Assembly: GCF_028863665.1 (NCBI RefSeq)
Contig: NZ_JARBFX010000007.1
Coordinates: 1 to 64,000 of the forward strand
DNA length: 64,000 nt
DNA from: Aquabacter sediminis
Lineage (GTDB): Bacteria > Pseudomonadota > Alphaproteobacteria > Rhizobiales > Xanthobacteraceae
Direction of reading: 5' to 3'
The translations under genes and the position numbers were made by a program. This document shows positions 28,675 to 36,450 of the stretch, piece after piece. The stretch's first letter is position 1, and every line of letters begins with the position of its first letter. Under the pieces are notes generated by a model. The model was given only the letters and a program-made list of their open reading frames with translations, was not told where the DNA came from and ran no database searches.

Positions 28675-29361
28675 ATGTGGGGTAGAGGCCTGCGAGAGGT
28701 CGAATCGGTCTATCTCGCGACCTTCGGGCAAGGCTCGCGAGTGGTGGGCATTACCAGCGTGCGCAGCGGCAGCGGCGTCAGCGTGCTGGCCGGCGCCCTC
28801 GCGGAGCGGTGCCAGCGCCAGAACCGGGCCTTGCTGGTGGGGCTTGCCGATCCCACCGCGGCCGTACCCGCTCAGGCGACGCAATGGATTCCCACGGACG
28901 AGGCCATCGAAAGCTATACCACGGCCGATCTTCGCGGCTTCGACAGCCTGATTGCCGCGCCGACCCCCGAGCAGAGCTTCTCGTTCCGCAATGCCGGGGC
29001 GATGCGCGCCATGTTTGATCGGCTGCTTGCCACCTATGACATGATCGTGGTGGATCTGGCGGCGGTGGATCCACGCGAGCGTGTGGCGGTGCCCGTCACC
29101 ACGGTGGCCGCCGCCTGCGAGAGCGTCATCGTGGTCTGCCTTGCCGGGCAGGACACGCGCCCCGCCATCACCCGCGCCGCCAACCTGCTGCGCCAGGCGG
29201 GTGCTCCGCTTCAGGGCGTGGTGGTGAATGACCGGTTCAACCAGACGGTCGGCGAAGAACTGATCTCGGGGGCCAATCACTTCTCGCGATTTGCCCCGGG
29301 ACTCGTCCACAAATTCATCGACTTCGTGGAACGCACCAAGATCCTGAACACCAAGCCCTGA
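28675..29361 (+). CDS. CpsD/ParA-like P-loop protein with degenerate Walker A
   Basis: A 228-residue protein with the layout of the cytoplasmic BY-kinase/ParA domain. The P-loop region reads GITSVRSGSGVSVLAGAL, where the expected GK[ST] is GVS, so the catalytic Lys is missing. The Walker A' region is LLVGLADP instead of an IDxD sequence, while the Walker B-like strand (DMIVVDLAAVD) is partly kept. There is no C-terminal Tyr cluster. The start at 28675 follows GAAGGAAACGGACACC and lies 25 bp after the exporter. It is probably a catalytically altered partner of the Wzz-like protein. Alternatively it could still bind nucleotide in another way. Confidence 0.82.
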   Translation: MWGRGLREVESVYLATFGQGSRVVGITSVRSGSGVSVLAGALAERCQRQNRALLVGLADPTAAVPAQATQWIPTDEAIESYTTADLRGFDSLIAAPTPEQSFSFRNAGAMRAMFDRLLATYDMIVVDLAAVDPRERVAVPVTTVAAACESVIVVCLAGQDTRPAITRAANLLRQAGAPLQGVVVNDRFNQTVGEELISGANHFSRFAPGLVHKFIDFVERTKILNTKP

Positions 29362-29380
29362 CAGATCGCCCGGCGCCCGC

Positions 29381-30847
29381 TTATTGCATGACCGGCCGGC
29401 CCACCTGCTGGATGCGGGGAATGCGGGCGATCACGGGAACGCCGAACAGGCGCGAAAAGTCAGAGGGCCGGCGCAAGCGGTTGTCCAGCAGCTCTGCCGC
29501 CCCTGCCAACGCACCGCCCAGCGCGAAGCCCGCGATGATACCGGCCAGCAAGTAGAGCACATAGCCGGGTGTGACCTTGGGCGCCGGATTGCTCGGCGGC
29601 TCCAGGACCTTGACGCGCTCCGGCGCCTCGAATTGGCCGAGCGCCCCGGTCACGCGCGCCATCTCATAGCGCTTCGCCAGGGATTCATAGTTGTCACGCG
29701 CGGAATTGACCGCCCGCTCCAGGGTCTGCTGTTGCTGCTCGATGGGGCCGAAGGCGGCAATGTCCCGCTGGAGCAGGACTGCCTGCTCCTTCATCTGCTC
29801 CACTTCCTTCTGCAGCGCCACGCGCCGGGCCTGCACCTCCTGGAGGCGCTGGAGCTGGGAGACCAGGAGGGGCGCATTCTTGGGCTCGGTGCCGTCCTGG
29901 TTCTGGGTCACGCCCGCCGCCATGTTCCAGAGCCGGTCCAGGTCGCTGGACTCGATGTCCCGCGCCGAGGCGAGCAGATGCTGGCGCTCCTCCTCCAGCC
30001 GCGTCAGCTTGCGCATGGCCGCCTGCACTTCCGAATGCTGGTCCGTATAGCGCGCGCGGAGCGAGGCCAGCTCCGCGGACACCTGGACGATGGCTTCCTC
30101 AATGCGACCGACCAGAGGATTGGTGGTGGCGAGGCGCTTGCGGAAATCCTGGGCCGTGGCGTCGGCGCTGCCGAGGTCCATCTCCTTGGCCTCGATCTGC
30201 TGCTGCAGCGTGGCGAGGCGCCCGACGGTGGAATTGTAGATGGCCGGCAGCTTGTCGGCATTGGCGGTCTTGAAGTCGGAAAAGGCCTTTTCCGCCTGGT
30301 CCAGCGCCTTCTTGCGCAGGTCCATCTGCTCCTTCAGGAACCGCTCGCTGTCCTCCACGGCTGTGCGCTCGGGCGACACCAGACGCTCGATGAAGCGGCG
30401 GGACAGAGCTTGCAGCACAGCCGAAGGAGATGTGGGATCGAGCGCACGGTAACGCATCTCGATGATGTCAGTACCCAAGAGCTGGATGTTCACCGAGCCT
30501 GAGAGGGCGCGGACCATATTGTCCCGCTCCTTCGGGTCGGTCTTGGGGCCGATCCGCCCCAGGTCCTCCAGCACACGGCCCAGCACCACTTCGGAGTGGG
30601 CAAGCGCGATCAGGGCCGACATGCGCTCCTTGAGATTGGGGCTCACGGCGATGTCGTTCAGGATCGGATTGAGCTTGGCATTTTCCTGCACCAGCAGGGT
30701 CATGCGCGCCTCGTAGCGCTGTGGGGCCACGCTCGCGGCAATGATGGCCAGCGGCGGCAGGAGCAGAATCGGAATGAAGGCCAGGAACCGCCGGCGCCAT
30801 GCCACCTGGACGATGTAGGCAATGGTATCAGCCGTATTGTCCAACAT
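29381..30847 (-). CDS. Polysaccharide co-polymerase / chain-length determinant (Wzz/GumC-like)
   Basis: A 488-residue inner-membrane protein. A first helix near residues 20-38 (FLAFIPILLLPPLAIIAA) leads to a Wzz domain with YEARMTLLVQENAKLNP. A long periplasmic coiled coil (about 170-400) and the Pro-rich segment LEPPSNPAPKVTPGY precede the second helix (LYLLAGIIAGFALGGALAGA). The protein ends about 40 residues later with no kinase domain, so it is a kinase-less PCP. It is convergent with the degenerate P-loop gene, 20 bp away, and is followed on its own strand by no further gene. The OmpA-like lipoprotein gene lies 6 bp upstream. Confidence 0.93.
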   Translation of the reverse strand: MLDNTADTIAYIVQVAWRRRFLAFIPILLLPPLAIIAASVAPQRYEARMTLLVQENAKLNPILNDIAVSPNLKERMSALIALAHSEVVLGRVLEDLGRIGPKTDPKERDNMVRALSGSVNIQLLGTDIIEMRYRALDPTSPSAVLQALSRRFIERLVSPERTAVEDSERFLKEQMDLRKKALDQAEKAFSDFKTANADKLPAIYNSTVGRLATLQQQIEAKEMDLGSADATAQDFRKRLATTNPLVGRIEEAIVQVSAELASLRARYTDQHSEVQAAMRKLTRLEEERQHLLASARDIESSDLDRLWNMAAGVTQNQDGTEPKNAPLLVSQLQRLQEVQARRVALQKEVEQMKEQAVLLQRDIAAFGPIEQQQQTLERAVNSARDNYESLAKRYEMARVTGALGQFEAPERVKVLEPPSNPAPKVTPGYVLYLLAGIIAGFALGGALAGAAELLDNRLRRPSDFSRLFGVPVIARIPRIQQVGRPVMQ

Positions 30848-30853
30848 TCCGTC

Positions 30854-31612
30854 TTAATTCCTCGCACCGACGACGATGCTTACCGTGTCCGGTTCGCCGG
30901 CGGGGTCATAAACCTGGGTGCTCGACCAGTCTGCCGGCAACAGCGACTTTACCGCACGGGCCCGCTTGTTCGCCAGAAGGGCCTGATCAAAAGGCGTTGC
31001 GCCGCCGCCGGGCCCGGCGATTAGGGTTACTCCCGTCTTAGCAGGGAGCCGTGCCGCCTTCAGCGCCTTGGACAGTGCGGCGGCCTGGGCGGCCGAAGGC
31101 TGATCGTCTCCGCCCTCAAAGCCCACCTCGAATCTCTTTCCGGAGGCGCCAGGCGTTGTCACGGAGCCCGTGGACACAGGCCCCGCATCGCCCTGCGGCC
31201 CCTTGGGCAAACCGGCGACCATGGCAGCCGCTGCCTGCTGGCTGGAGCGGCCCGCTTCGCCGCCCCCGGGAGCGGGTGTTGAGCCTGCAACAGTTCCCGG
31301 CGGCCCCATGGCCGCAGGTGCGGCGGCGGGCGCACCCACTTCTGACGACGCGGCGTTCCGGGCGGCGGCGAGCATCTCGTCCACCGACACGGCGCCGCTC
31401 CCGCCATTGGGTCCCGCCATCCGGTCCTCGGTGACCACAGAGGCCTGGATGGTGGACGGGATAAGGGCAACAGGATCGGGATTGGTCGCGCAGCCGGTGA
31501 GCAGAAGGCTGCACAGGGCAGCCAGAACCACCCCATGGGCCCGGCTTCGGATGGAGGTCCGCCGGCTTCGGCGCGGCGGGTTCGGCATCGCGCGAATCAT
31601 GGCGGCGAGCAT
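30854..31612 (-). CDS. OmpA-like lipoprotein (tentative) upstream of the Wzz-like gene
   Basis: A lipoprotein with a basic N-region (RRSRRTSIRSRA), a hydrophobic core and lipobox LLTGC. A Pro/Ala/Gly-rich linker of about 90 residues follows. The C-terminal domain ending ALLANKRARAVKSLLP resembles the peptidoglycan-binding OmpA fold, whose consensus has NxxLSxxRAxxV at the same place, but the usual GHTD-type loop is replaced by a Gly-rich one. The start at 31612 is uncertain because no good ribosome-binding site is seen; ATGs at 31600 and 31588 would also leave a workable signal peptide. Six bp before the Wzz gene, so co-transcribed. Role in anchoring the export complex to the wall is inferred. 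Confidence 0.7.
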   Translation of the reverse strand: MLAAMIRAMPNPPRRSRRTSIRSRAHGVVLAALCSLLLTGCATNPDPVALIPSTIQASVVTEDRMAGPNGGSGAVSVDEMLAAARNAASSEVGAPAAAPAAMGPPGTVAGSTPAPGGGEAGRSSQQAAAAMVAGLPKGPQGDAGPVSTGSVTTPGASGKRFEVGFEGGDDQPSAAQAAALSKALKAARLPAKTGVTLIAGPGGGATPFDQALLANKRARAVKSLLPADWSSTQVYDPAGEPDTVSIVVGARN

Positions 31613-31624
31613 AATGCCAGCGGG

Positions 31625-31645
31625 AAAAAATTGCGCCCCGGGCGC
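31625..31645 (-). terminator. Terminator-like hairpin ahead of the OmpA-like lipoprotein gene
   Basis: On the minus strand GCGCC-CGG-GGCGC is followed by AATTTTTT, just upstream of the chosen ATG at 31612. It could attenuate transcription entering the lipoprotein-wzz pair. If translation starts further upstream, this segment would be coding and the call would be wrong. Confidence 0.35.
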
Positions 31646-31871
31646 TTCATAGCGTGGTCCAGGGACGCGGCCCGACAAATTCACATCCTTCCGCTTCACC
31701 TCGCGGCGAACCCGCTTTAGACCTGGGGCCGAGGGCCGGCGAGCCACGAGGCGGGGCCGGTACGGCGGCTTCGTGGGCGCGCTTCCGGCTCTTCTTTGGG
31801 GCGGCGGCGCGAACCGGCACGGGCAGAAATCTGCCCCAGCGCCAGGTCATGCCAGAGGCTGCGGACTGGGG

Positions 31872-33422
31872 ATGGGCATGGCGACGGGTGAAGCGGAACG
31901 TTGGACCGGCGCGGGGCGCCCGTTGCCGGCCTCGATGATGTGGGTGCTGGCGGCGTTCCTGGTGAGTTCCTTCGCCGTAAAGGTTCTCGTCTTCGCCCTC
32001 TGGCCCAACACCTCCTATGCCGACGTCACCATGCAATACCTGGAGCAGGCGCACCGCCTGCTCTACGGGCAAGGCCTGGTGCCTTGGGAATTCGCGGTGG
32101 GCGCCCGCTCCTGGCTGGTTCCCGGCCTCATCGCCCCCGCGATGAAGGTGGCGGAACTGATCGGCGGCGGTCCCCAGGCGCAGGTGCTGGCGGCCGCGAT
32201 GGTGTGCTCGCTGTTCTCGCTGCTGATGGTCGTCCCGAGTTTCCTGTGGGGGTGGCGCTTCGTGGGCACGCTGGGCGCAGTGTTCTGCGGCGCGCTGGGG
32301 GCCTTCTGGTTCGAGACCATCTATTATTCCGGCCATCCGCTTCAGGATACGTTCGGCACCTTCTTCCTCATCCCGGGCGTGTACCTGGCCTATCCCAACG
32401 GCCCGGAGCGCGATTTCCGCCGCCTTCTCTGGGCCGGCGTTTTCCTGGGCCTCGCCGTAGCCTTCCGCATGCAGCTCGGCCCCATGGCGGCCGTGGCCGC
32501 CATCGGCGTTGCTCGCCTCCACATCCGCAGCTATGTGGCCCTGGCGCTGGGCGGAATAGCCTCCATGGCGATGCTGGGCGTGCTGGATTGGGCGACCTGG
32601 GGGGTGCCGTTCAATTCCATCCTCCAATATGTGAAGTACCAGGGCTCCAGCATCGGCGAGACCGGCTCGGGCAAGTTCGGCTACATTCCCTGGTATTCTT
32701 ATCCCGCCTGGATCCTGGCCTATTATTCCGGGGCCTTCGCCTTGATGGTCGTGACCGCGCTGGTCGGCATGCGCCGCCTGCCGCTGCTCCTGGTTATCGC
32801 GGTGGCCAATGTGCTGGTGCTGGAACTCGTGGCCATGAAGTTCCCGCGCTACATGTATCCGGGCATTCCCCTCGTGCTTGTCCTGTGCGGCATCGGCGGG
32901 GCGGAACTGACCTTGCGGCTGTGGGGCGGAAAGGTGCGCACCGGCCTCCTGGCCACCTATGGCGTGCTCTTCATCCTGGTCACTTCGGGCCTGCTGGGTG
33001 CGTTCGGCTACTTCTCGTCCCACTTCGTGCTCGGCCGGGGCACCATCCTGGCGACACGCGCGGTGAACGCGGACCCCAATGCCTGTGGCCTTGCCATCGC
33101 ACCGGCAAGCGCCTGGTGGCTGAGTGGCGGCTATGTCTTCCTGGATCGCCGCGTTCCGCTCTATGGGACCGATGCGGAGGATCCTGCGAGCCGGCAGCAG
33201 AACGCGGCCTTCAACTACATCCTCGCCACCCGTGAGAGCCCGGGCGAGACACTTCAAACCTTCTCGGACCAGGGCTACACCCTGGTGGAGTGCTTCGCCA
33301 ACGGCACCCGCGGCCCCGCCTGCCTCTGGCGCCGGCCAGGCACCTGCACACCGGGCGCCGCCTCCGCTTTGAAGGCGTCTCTGCCCGACTGGCTTGAGGT
33401 TCCGAAAGGCGGCGCCAAATGA
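31872..33422 (+). CDS. Polytopic GT-C glycosyltransferase, GT22-like (mannosyltransferase-related)
   Basis: A membrane protein of about 516 residues with ten or more helices. Near the N-terminus, first periplasmic loop, it has SYADVTMQYLEQAHRLLYGQG followed by a WEFAVGARSW segment. This closely follows the Asp-containing DExFQYxExxHxLxxGxGxxTWE...RSW/Y pattern of GT22 enzymes (Alg9, PIG-B). Those use polyprenyl-phosphate-linked sugars on the outer face of the membrane. Later segments include KFPRYMYPGIPLVLVLCG. The start could be ATG 31872 or 31878. A 14-bp tandem repeat overlaps its stop. The acceptor is probably the lipid-linked repeat unit, by context. Confidence 0.8.
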   Translation: MGMATGEAERWTGAGRPLPASMMWVLAAFLVSSFAVKVLVFALWPNTSYADVTMQYLEQAHRLLYGQGLVPWEFAVGARSWLVPGLIAPAMKVAELIGGGPQAQVLAAAMVCSLFSLLMVVPSFLWGWRFVGTLGAVFCGALGAFWFETIYYSGHPLQDTFGTFFLIPGVYLAYPNGPERDFRRLLWAGVFLGLAVAFRMQLGPMAAVAAIGVARLHIRSYVALALGGIASMAMLGVLDWATWGVPFNSILQYVKYQGSSIGETGSGKFGYIPWYSYPAWILAYYSGAFALMVVTALVGMRRLPLLLVIAVANVLVLELVAMKFPRYMYPGIPLVLVLCGIGGAELTLRLWGGKVRTGLLATYGVLFILVTSGLLGAFGYFSSHFVLGRGTILATRAVNADPNACGLAIAPASAWWLSGGYVFLDRRVPLYGTDAEDPASRQQNAAFNYILATRESPGETLQTFSDQGYTLVECFANGTRGPACLWRRPGTCTPGAASALKASLPDWLEVPKGGAK

Positions 33423-33441
33423 ACCGCGCCAAATGAACCGC
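33414..33441 (+). repeat. 14-bp tandem duplication over the GT22-like stop codon
   Basis: GCCAAATGAACCGC occurs twice head to tail (33414-33427 and 33428-33441). The first copy contains the TGA stop of the GT22-like gene (33420-33422). The second places an untranslated copy just before the next gene. It looks like a recent slippage or duplication event. Confidence 0.9.
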
Positions 33442-33458
33442 AAAGGGTGCGGCCGCCC

Positions 33459-34430
33459 ATGCTGATCGTCACCAACTACAAGGAGATGCCCCTCCGCTGG
33501 CGGGCCGCCAACGGCGTGGAGGGCCGCACCGTGATTGCCCGCGAGGTGCAAGACTTCAAGGAAGAGGGCGAGGCCAAGGACGCGGTGTTCCTGGTCAATT
33601 GCGATCCAGACCTCACCATGAAGCTGGCGCTTGCCCGCATGACATTACCGGGCTATCGCCGCCCCCTCATCGCCTCCGACCTGGTGCTGCGGCGACCCGG
33701 CCCAGGACTGAAGGCCAAGCTGGTCTTCGCCGCCAAGCGCGTCCTGCTCTCACGGGCGGACCTCTATCTCAACCTGTTCAAGGACACGACAGGGCTCAGC
33801 GAGGCCTATAGCATTCCCGCCGAGCGCTGCGCCTATGTCCCCTTCAAGGTGAATCTCGACCCGGCGGCAGTCGCCGCGGTGGAAAAGCACGAAGACTATG
33901 TGCTCTGCTTTGGCCGCTCGCTGCGCGACTTCGACACCTTCTTCGCCGCCATGGAGCGCCTGCCCTATCCCGGCGCCATCGCGGCTGTGAAACCATCCGA
34001 CCTCGTCGGCCATGGCGCGCGATTCTCCCGCACGCTGGAGCAACTGCCACCGAATGTGGTCCAGCTTTCCGATGACGGCAGCGCTCAAGCCCAGCTGCGC
34101 ATGCTGGCAGGTGCCAAGCTGGTGGTGATCCCGGTGCTGAAGACCAGCATCGTCGCCTCCGGCATCAGCACGGCACTCAACGCCATGGCAGTCGGCAAGT
34201 GCGTAATCGGCTCGGAAGGGCCGGGCATGTCCGACATCTTCAAGGAAGAAGCGCTGTGCGTCCCGCCGGAGGACCCCGACGCGCTGGCCGCCATGATCGA
34301 CCGCGCCTGGCGGGACGATCTGCTGCGGGTGCGGACCGCCCGCGCCGGCCGACGCCTCGCCGCGAGCCTGGGCGGGGAGGCCGAGCTGATCCAGCGCATC
34401 ATCGACAAGGTGGCGCAGACCTATGGCTGA
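33459..34430 (+). CDS. Glycosyltransferase, GT4-like
   Basis: A 323-residue protein that begins MLIVTNYKEMPLRWRAANG. The donor half carries DYVLCFGRSLRDFDTFF, AGAKLVVIPVLKTSIVASGIS, and the motif GKCVIGSEGPGMSDIF that corresponds to the GT4 nucleotide-sugar region, followed by PPEDPDALAAMIDRAW. The acceptor half is short. A GTG at 33447 would add four residues. The stop lies inside the next gene's start region (8-bp overlap), so it is coupled to the GT2 gene. Sugar unknown. Confidence 0.82.
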   Translation: MLIVTNYKEMPLRWRAANGVEGRTVIAREVQDFKEEGEAKDAVFLVNCDPDLTMKLALARMTLPGYRRPLIASDLVLRRPGPGLKAKLVFAAKRVLLSRADLYLNLFKDTTGLSEAYSIPAERCAYVPFKVNLDPAAVAAVEKHEDYVLCFGRSLRDFDTFFAAMERLPYPGAIAAVKPSDLVGHGARFSRTLEQLPPNVVQLSDDGSAQAQLRMLAGAKLVVIPVLKTSIVASGISTALNAMAVGKCVIGSEGPGMSDIFKEEALCVPPEDPDALAAMIDRAWRDDLLRVRTARAGRRLAASLGGEAELIQRIIDKVAQTYG

Positions 34431-35382
34431 GGACAGCCGCCCCCGCCTCAGCGTCATCATCCCGACCCGGGATTGCCTGGCCTACCTTCCGGAAGCCATT
34501 GCCAGCATCCGCGCCCAGGAGGACGGATCCGCCATCGGGCCGGGCGAGATCGAGATCGTGGTGGTGGACGACGGCTCCACCGACGGCACAGGCCCCTGGC
34601 TTGCGGCCGAGGCGGCCCGCGATTCACGGCTCGTCGCCCTGGTCCACCAGCCGGCTGGCGTCGCAGCGGCGCGCAATGCCGGCATCGCCGCCGCCACGGC
34701 CGAGATCATCGCCTTCCTGGATGCCGACGACCAATACCTGCCAGGGGCCCTTGCGGAGCGTCTCCAGCTGATGGAGCGGGACCCCGCCATCTCGCTCACC
34801 TTCGCCGACGTCATGTCGGTGGATCCGGACGGCAAGCTGGTGGGCTATCAGTTCGATTATTGGCCCCTGTTCCGCGCCTTCATCGGCGGCCGCTCGGGCC
34901 TGCTGCCGCTGGGGCCGAGCGCCTTCGCCATGCTGCTGGCGGAAATGGTGTGCGGCACTTCCTCCGTCATCACCCGTCGGCGCGCGCTGGAGGCGGTCGG
35001 CGGATTCAACGCGGATCTGCGCATCAGCGAGGACTGGGACCTCTGGCTCAAGCTGGCCCAGGCGGGCGCGGTGTGGTGCTCCACCCGCCGCTCCACGCGC
35101 TATCTGGTGCGGCCCGGCTCCACCAGCCGGAACATGGAGGTGCTGGTGGATACTGTGGAGCGGGTGTTCCGCGCCCGTGTGCCGGATCCCTCAACCGTTC
35201 CCCAGCCCTGGCGGGGGGTGGCGCTGGCCCGCCTGCATGATGCGCGGGCCGAGCTTGCCCGCAGCCGGGGCGACTGGCTCGGGGCTCTGCGCGAGCATCT
35301 GGTTGCGCTCGCCAAGGCCCCCTCGCGGCGTCTCGCGCGGGAAGCGGCCTATGACGCGGCCCGCCTGCTCAAGCTGAAATGA
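34423..35382 (+). CDS. Glycosyltransferase, GT2 family
   Basis: A 319-residue GT-A enzyme. The N-terminal strand is RLSVIIPTRDCLAYLPEAI, followed by EIVVVDDGSTDGTGPW, AARNAGIAAATAEIIAFLDADD (metal-binding DAD) and, later, EDWDLWLKLAQAG (the ED base and a conserved Trp region). The C-terminal 70 residues are basic. Overlap with the upstream GT4-like gene by 8 bp implies co-translation. It probably adds one sugar to the repeat unit; the sugar is not readable. Confidence 0.92.
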   Translation: MAEDSRPRLSVIIPTRDCLAYLPEAIASIRAQEDGSAIGPGEIEIVVVDDGSTDGTGPWLAAEAARDSRLVALVHQPAGVAAARNAGIAAATAEIIAFLDADDQYLPGALAERLQLMERDPAISLTFADVMSVDPDGKLVGYQFDYWPLFRAFIGGRSGLLPLGPSAFAMLLAEMVCGTSSVITRRRALEAVGGFNADLRISEDWDLWLKLAQAGAVWCSTRRSTRYLVRPGSTSRNMEVLVDTVERVFRARVPDPSTVPQPWRGVALARLHDARAELARSRGDWLGALREHLVALAKAPSRRLAREAAYDAARLLKLK

Positions 35383-35403
35383 GCCCTGAGGGGCGAGCGC
35401 CCG

Positions 35404-36432
35404 TCAGTCCTTGTCGCCGCCCAGCACCACCAACGCTCCGGCGCGGTCCGGCTCGCGCGCCTTGAAGGCACCGAGCCCGCCGAGGCACAGGGGCATGGTC
35501 TCCCGGCGGAAGAAGAGGTTCCGCCTCAGAAGGGCGCCGGCCTGCGGATCATTGGTGAACAGGAAGACCGAACTGCATCCGCGCCGCGATGCGAGCGCCA
35601 CCACCGCCTTCAGCGCGGCGGTCTGAGCACGGGAACTGGTTGCCATCCACTCGGAAATGCGCAGGAGCGACGGGGCATCCCCCTCCCCCGCGACCTGATC
35701 GAAGATGACGAGGGCATCCGGCCGGTCCGGCGCCCCGAGCGTGAGCATCTCGTAATGGCCACCCGGCTCCGCGCCATAGCGCCACGCAAACCACTGCGCC
35801 GACTTGTCCACCACGCAGCGCGCCCGCGGCGGAGGGATGTCCGGCAGCACGACATGCGTTTCTGGTCTCACCGGCACGACCCGCGCCCGAGGTCCGAGCA
35901 AAGCCGCTGCCCCGGCGTGAAGCCCCAGCGCCAGATCCAGCGGCCCCGCCAGCAGGCGCGGCACGCGTTTTGGCACACAGAGCGGTCGCACATGGCGCAC
36001 CACGTCATCGATATGGCGCCAATCCAGCTTCTTCATGAACATGGGGTACGAGTTCTCGTTGGGAACCCCATACACCAGCGTGAAACCGCGCCGCTCGGCC
36101 TCGGCATAGCAGAAGCGCGCGAGCGTCACCGACATGTTCTGCCGGCGGTAGTCCGGGTGGGTCATGGTGTCGACGGACTGGGCGCCCATGACCTTTGCCC
36201 CGTCCAGGATCAAGGGCGTGGAGATAACCGCATAGACGCCCGCGCACCGCTCTCCATCCATGGCCAGCATGGGCGGGATGGGATCGAACGGGGCGTCGAA
36301 GAGCTTCCACGCCAGGTGCTCCACGCTCCGTCCCACGCCCCAGACTGTCCGGTAGAGGTCATGGATAGCGGGCAAATCGGCCCGTGTGGCGAGCCGGGGG
36401 ACCCAGCGCGGTGCGGTACCTTCTTCAGCCAT
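35404..36432 (-). CDS. GNAT-family acetyltransferase of the polysaccharide locus
   Basis: A 342-residue protein with a GNAT N-terminal domain: RLATRADLPAIHDLYRTVWG, the strand AGVYAVISTPLILDG, and the acetyl-CoA-binding segment HPDYRRQNMSVTLARFCYAEAERRG written here in two parts (HPDYRRQNMSVTLARF, CYAEAERRG). FTLVYGVPNENSYPMFMKKL is typical of the GNAT proteins often found in capsule and EPS loci. The C-terminal half is probably a second GNAT-like fold. It may acetylate a sugar of the polymer or a precursor; this is inferred from context. It lies 18 bp downstream of the GINT1-like gene. Confidence 0.75.
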   Translation of the reverse strand: MAEEGTAPRWVPRLATRADLPAIHDLYRTVWGVGRSVEHLAWKLFDAPFDPIPPMLAMDGERCAGVYAVISTPLILDGAKVMGAQSVDTMTHPDYRRQNMSVTLARFCYAEAERRGFTLVYGVPNENSYPMFMKKLDWRHIDDVVRHVRPLCVPKRVPRLLAGPLDLALGLHAGAAALLGPRARVVPVRPETHVVLPDIPPPRARCVVDKSAQWFAWRYGAEPGGHYEMLTLGAPDRPDALVIFDQVAGEGDAPSLLRISEWMATSSRAQTAALKAVVALASRRGCSSVFLFTNDPQAGALLRRNLFFRRETMPLCLGGLGAFKAREPDRAGALVVLGGDKD

Positions 36433-36450
36433 CTCCGCCTCCCGCAGCTC

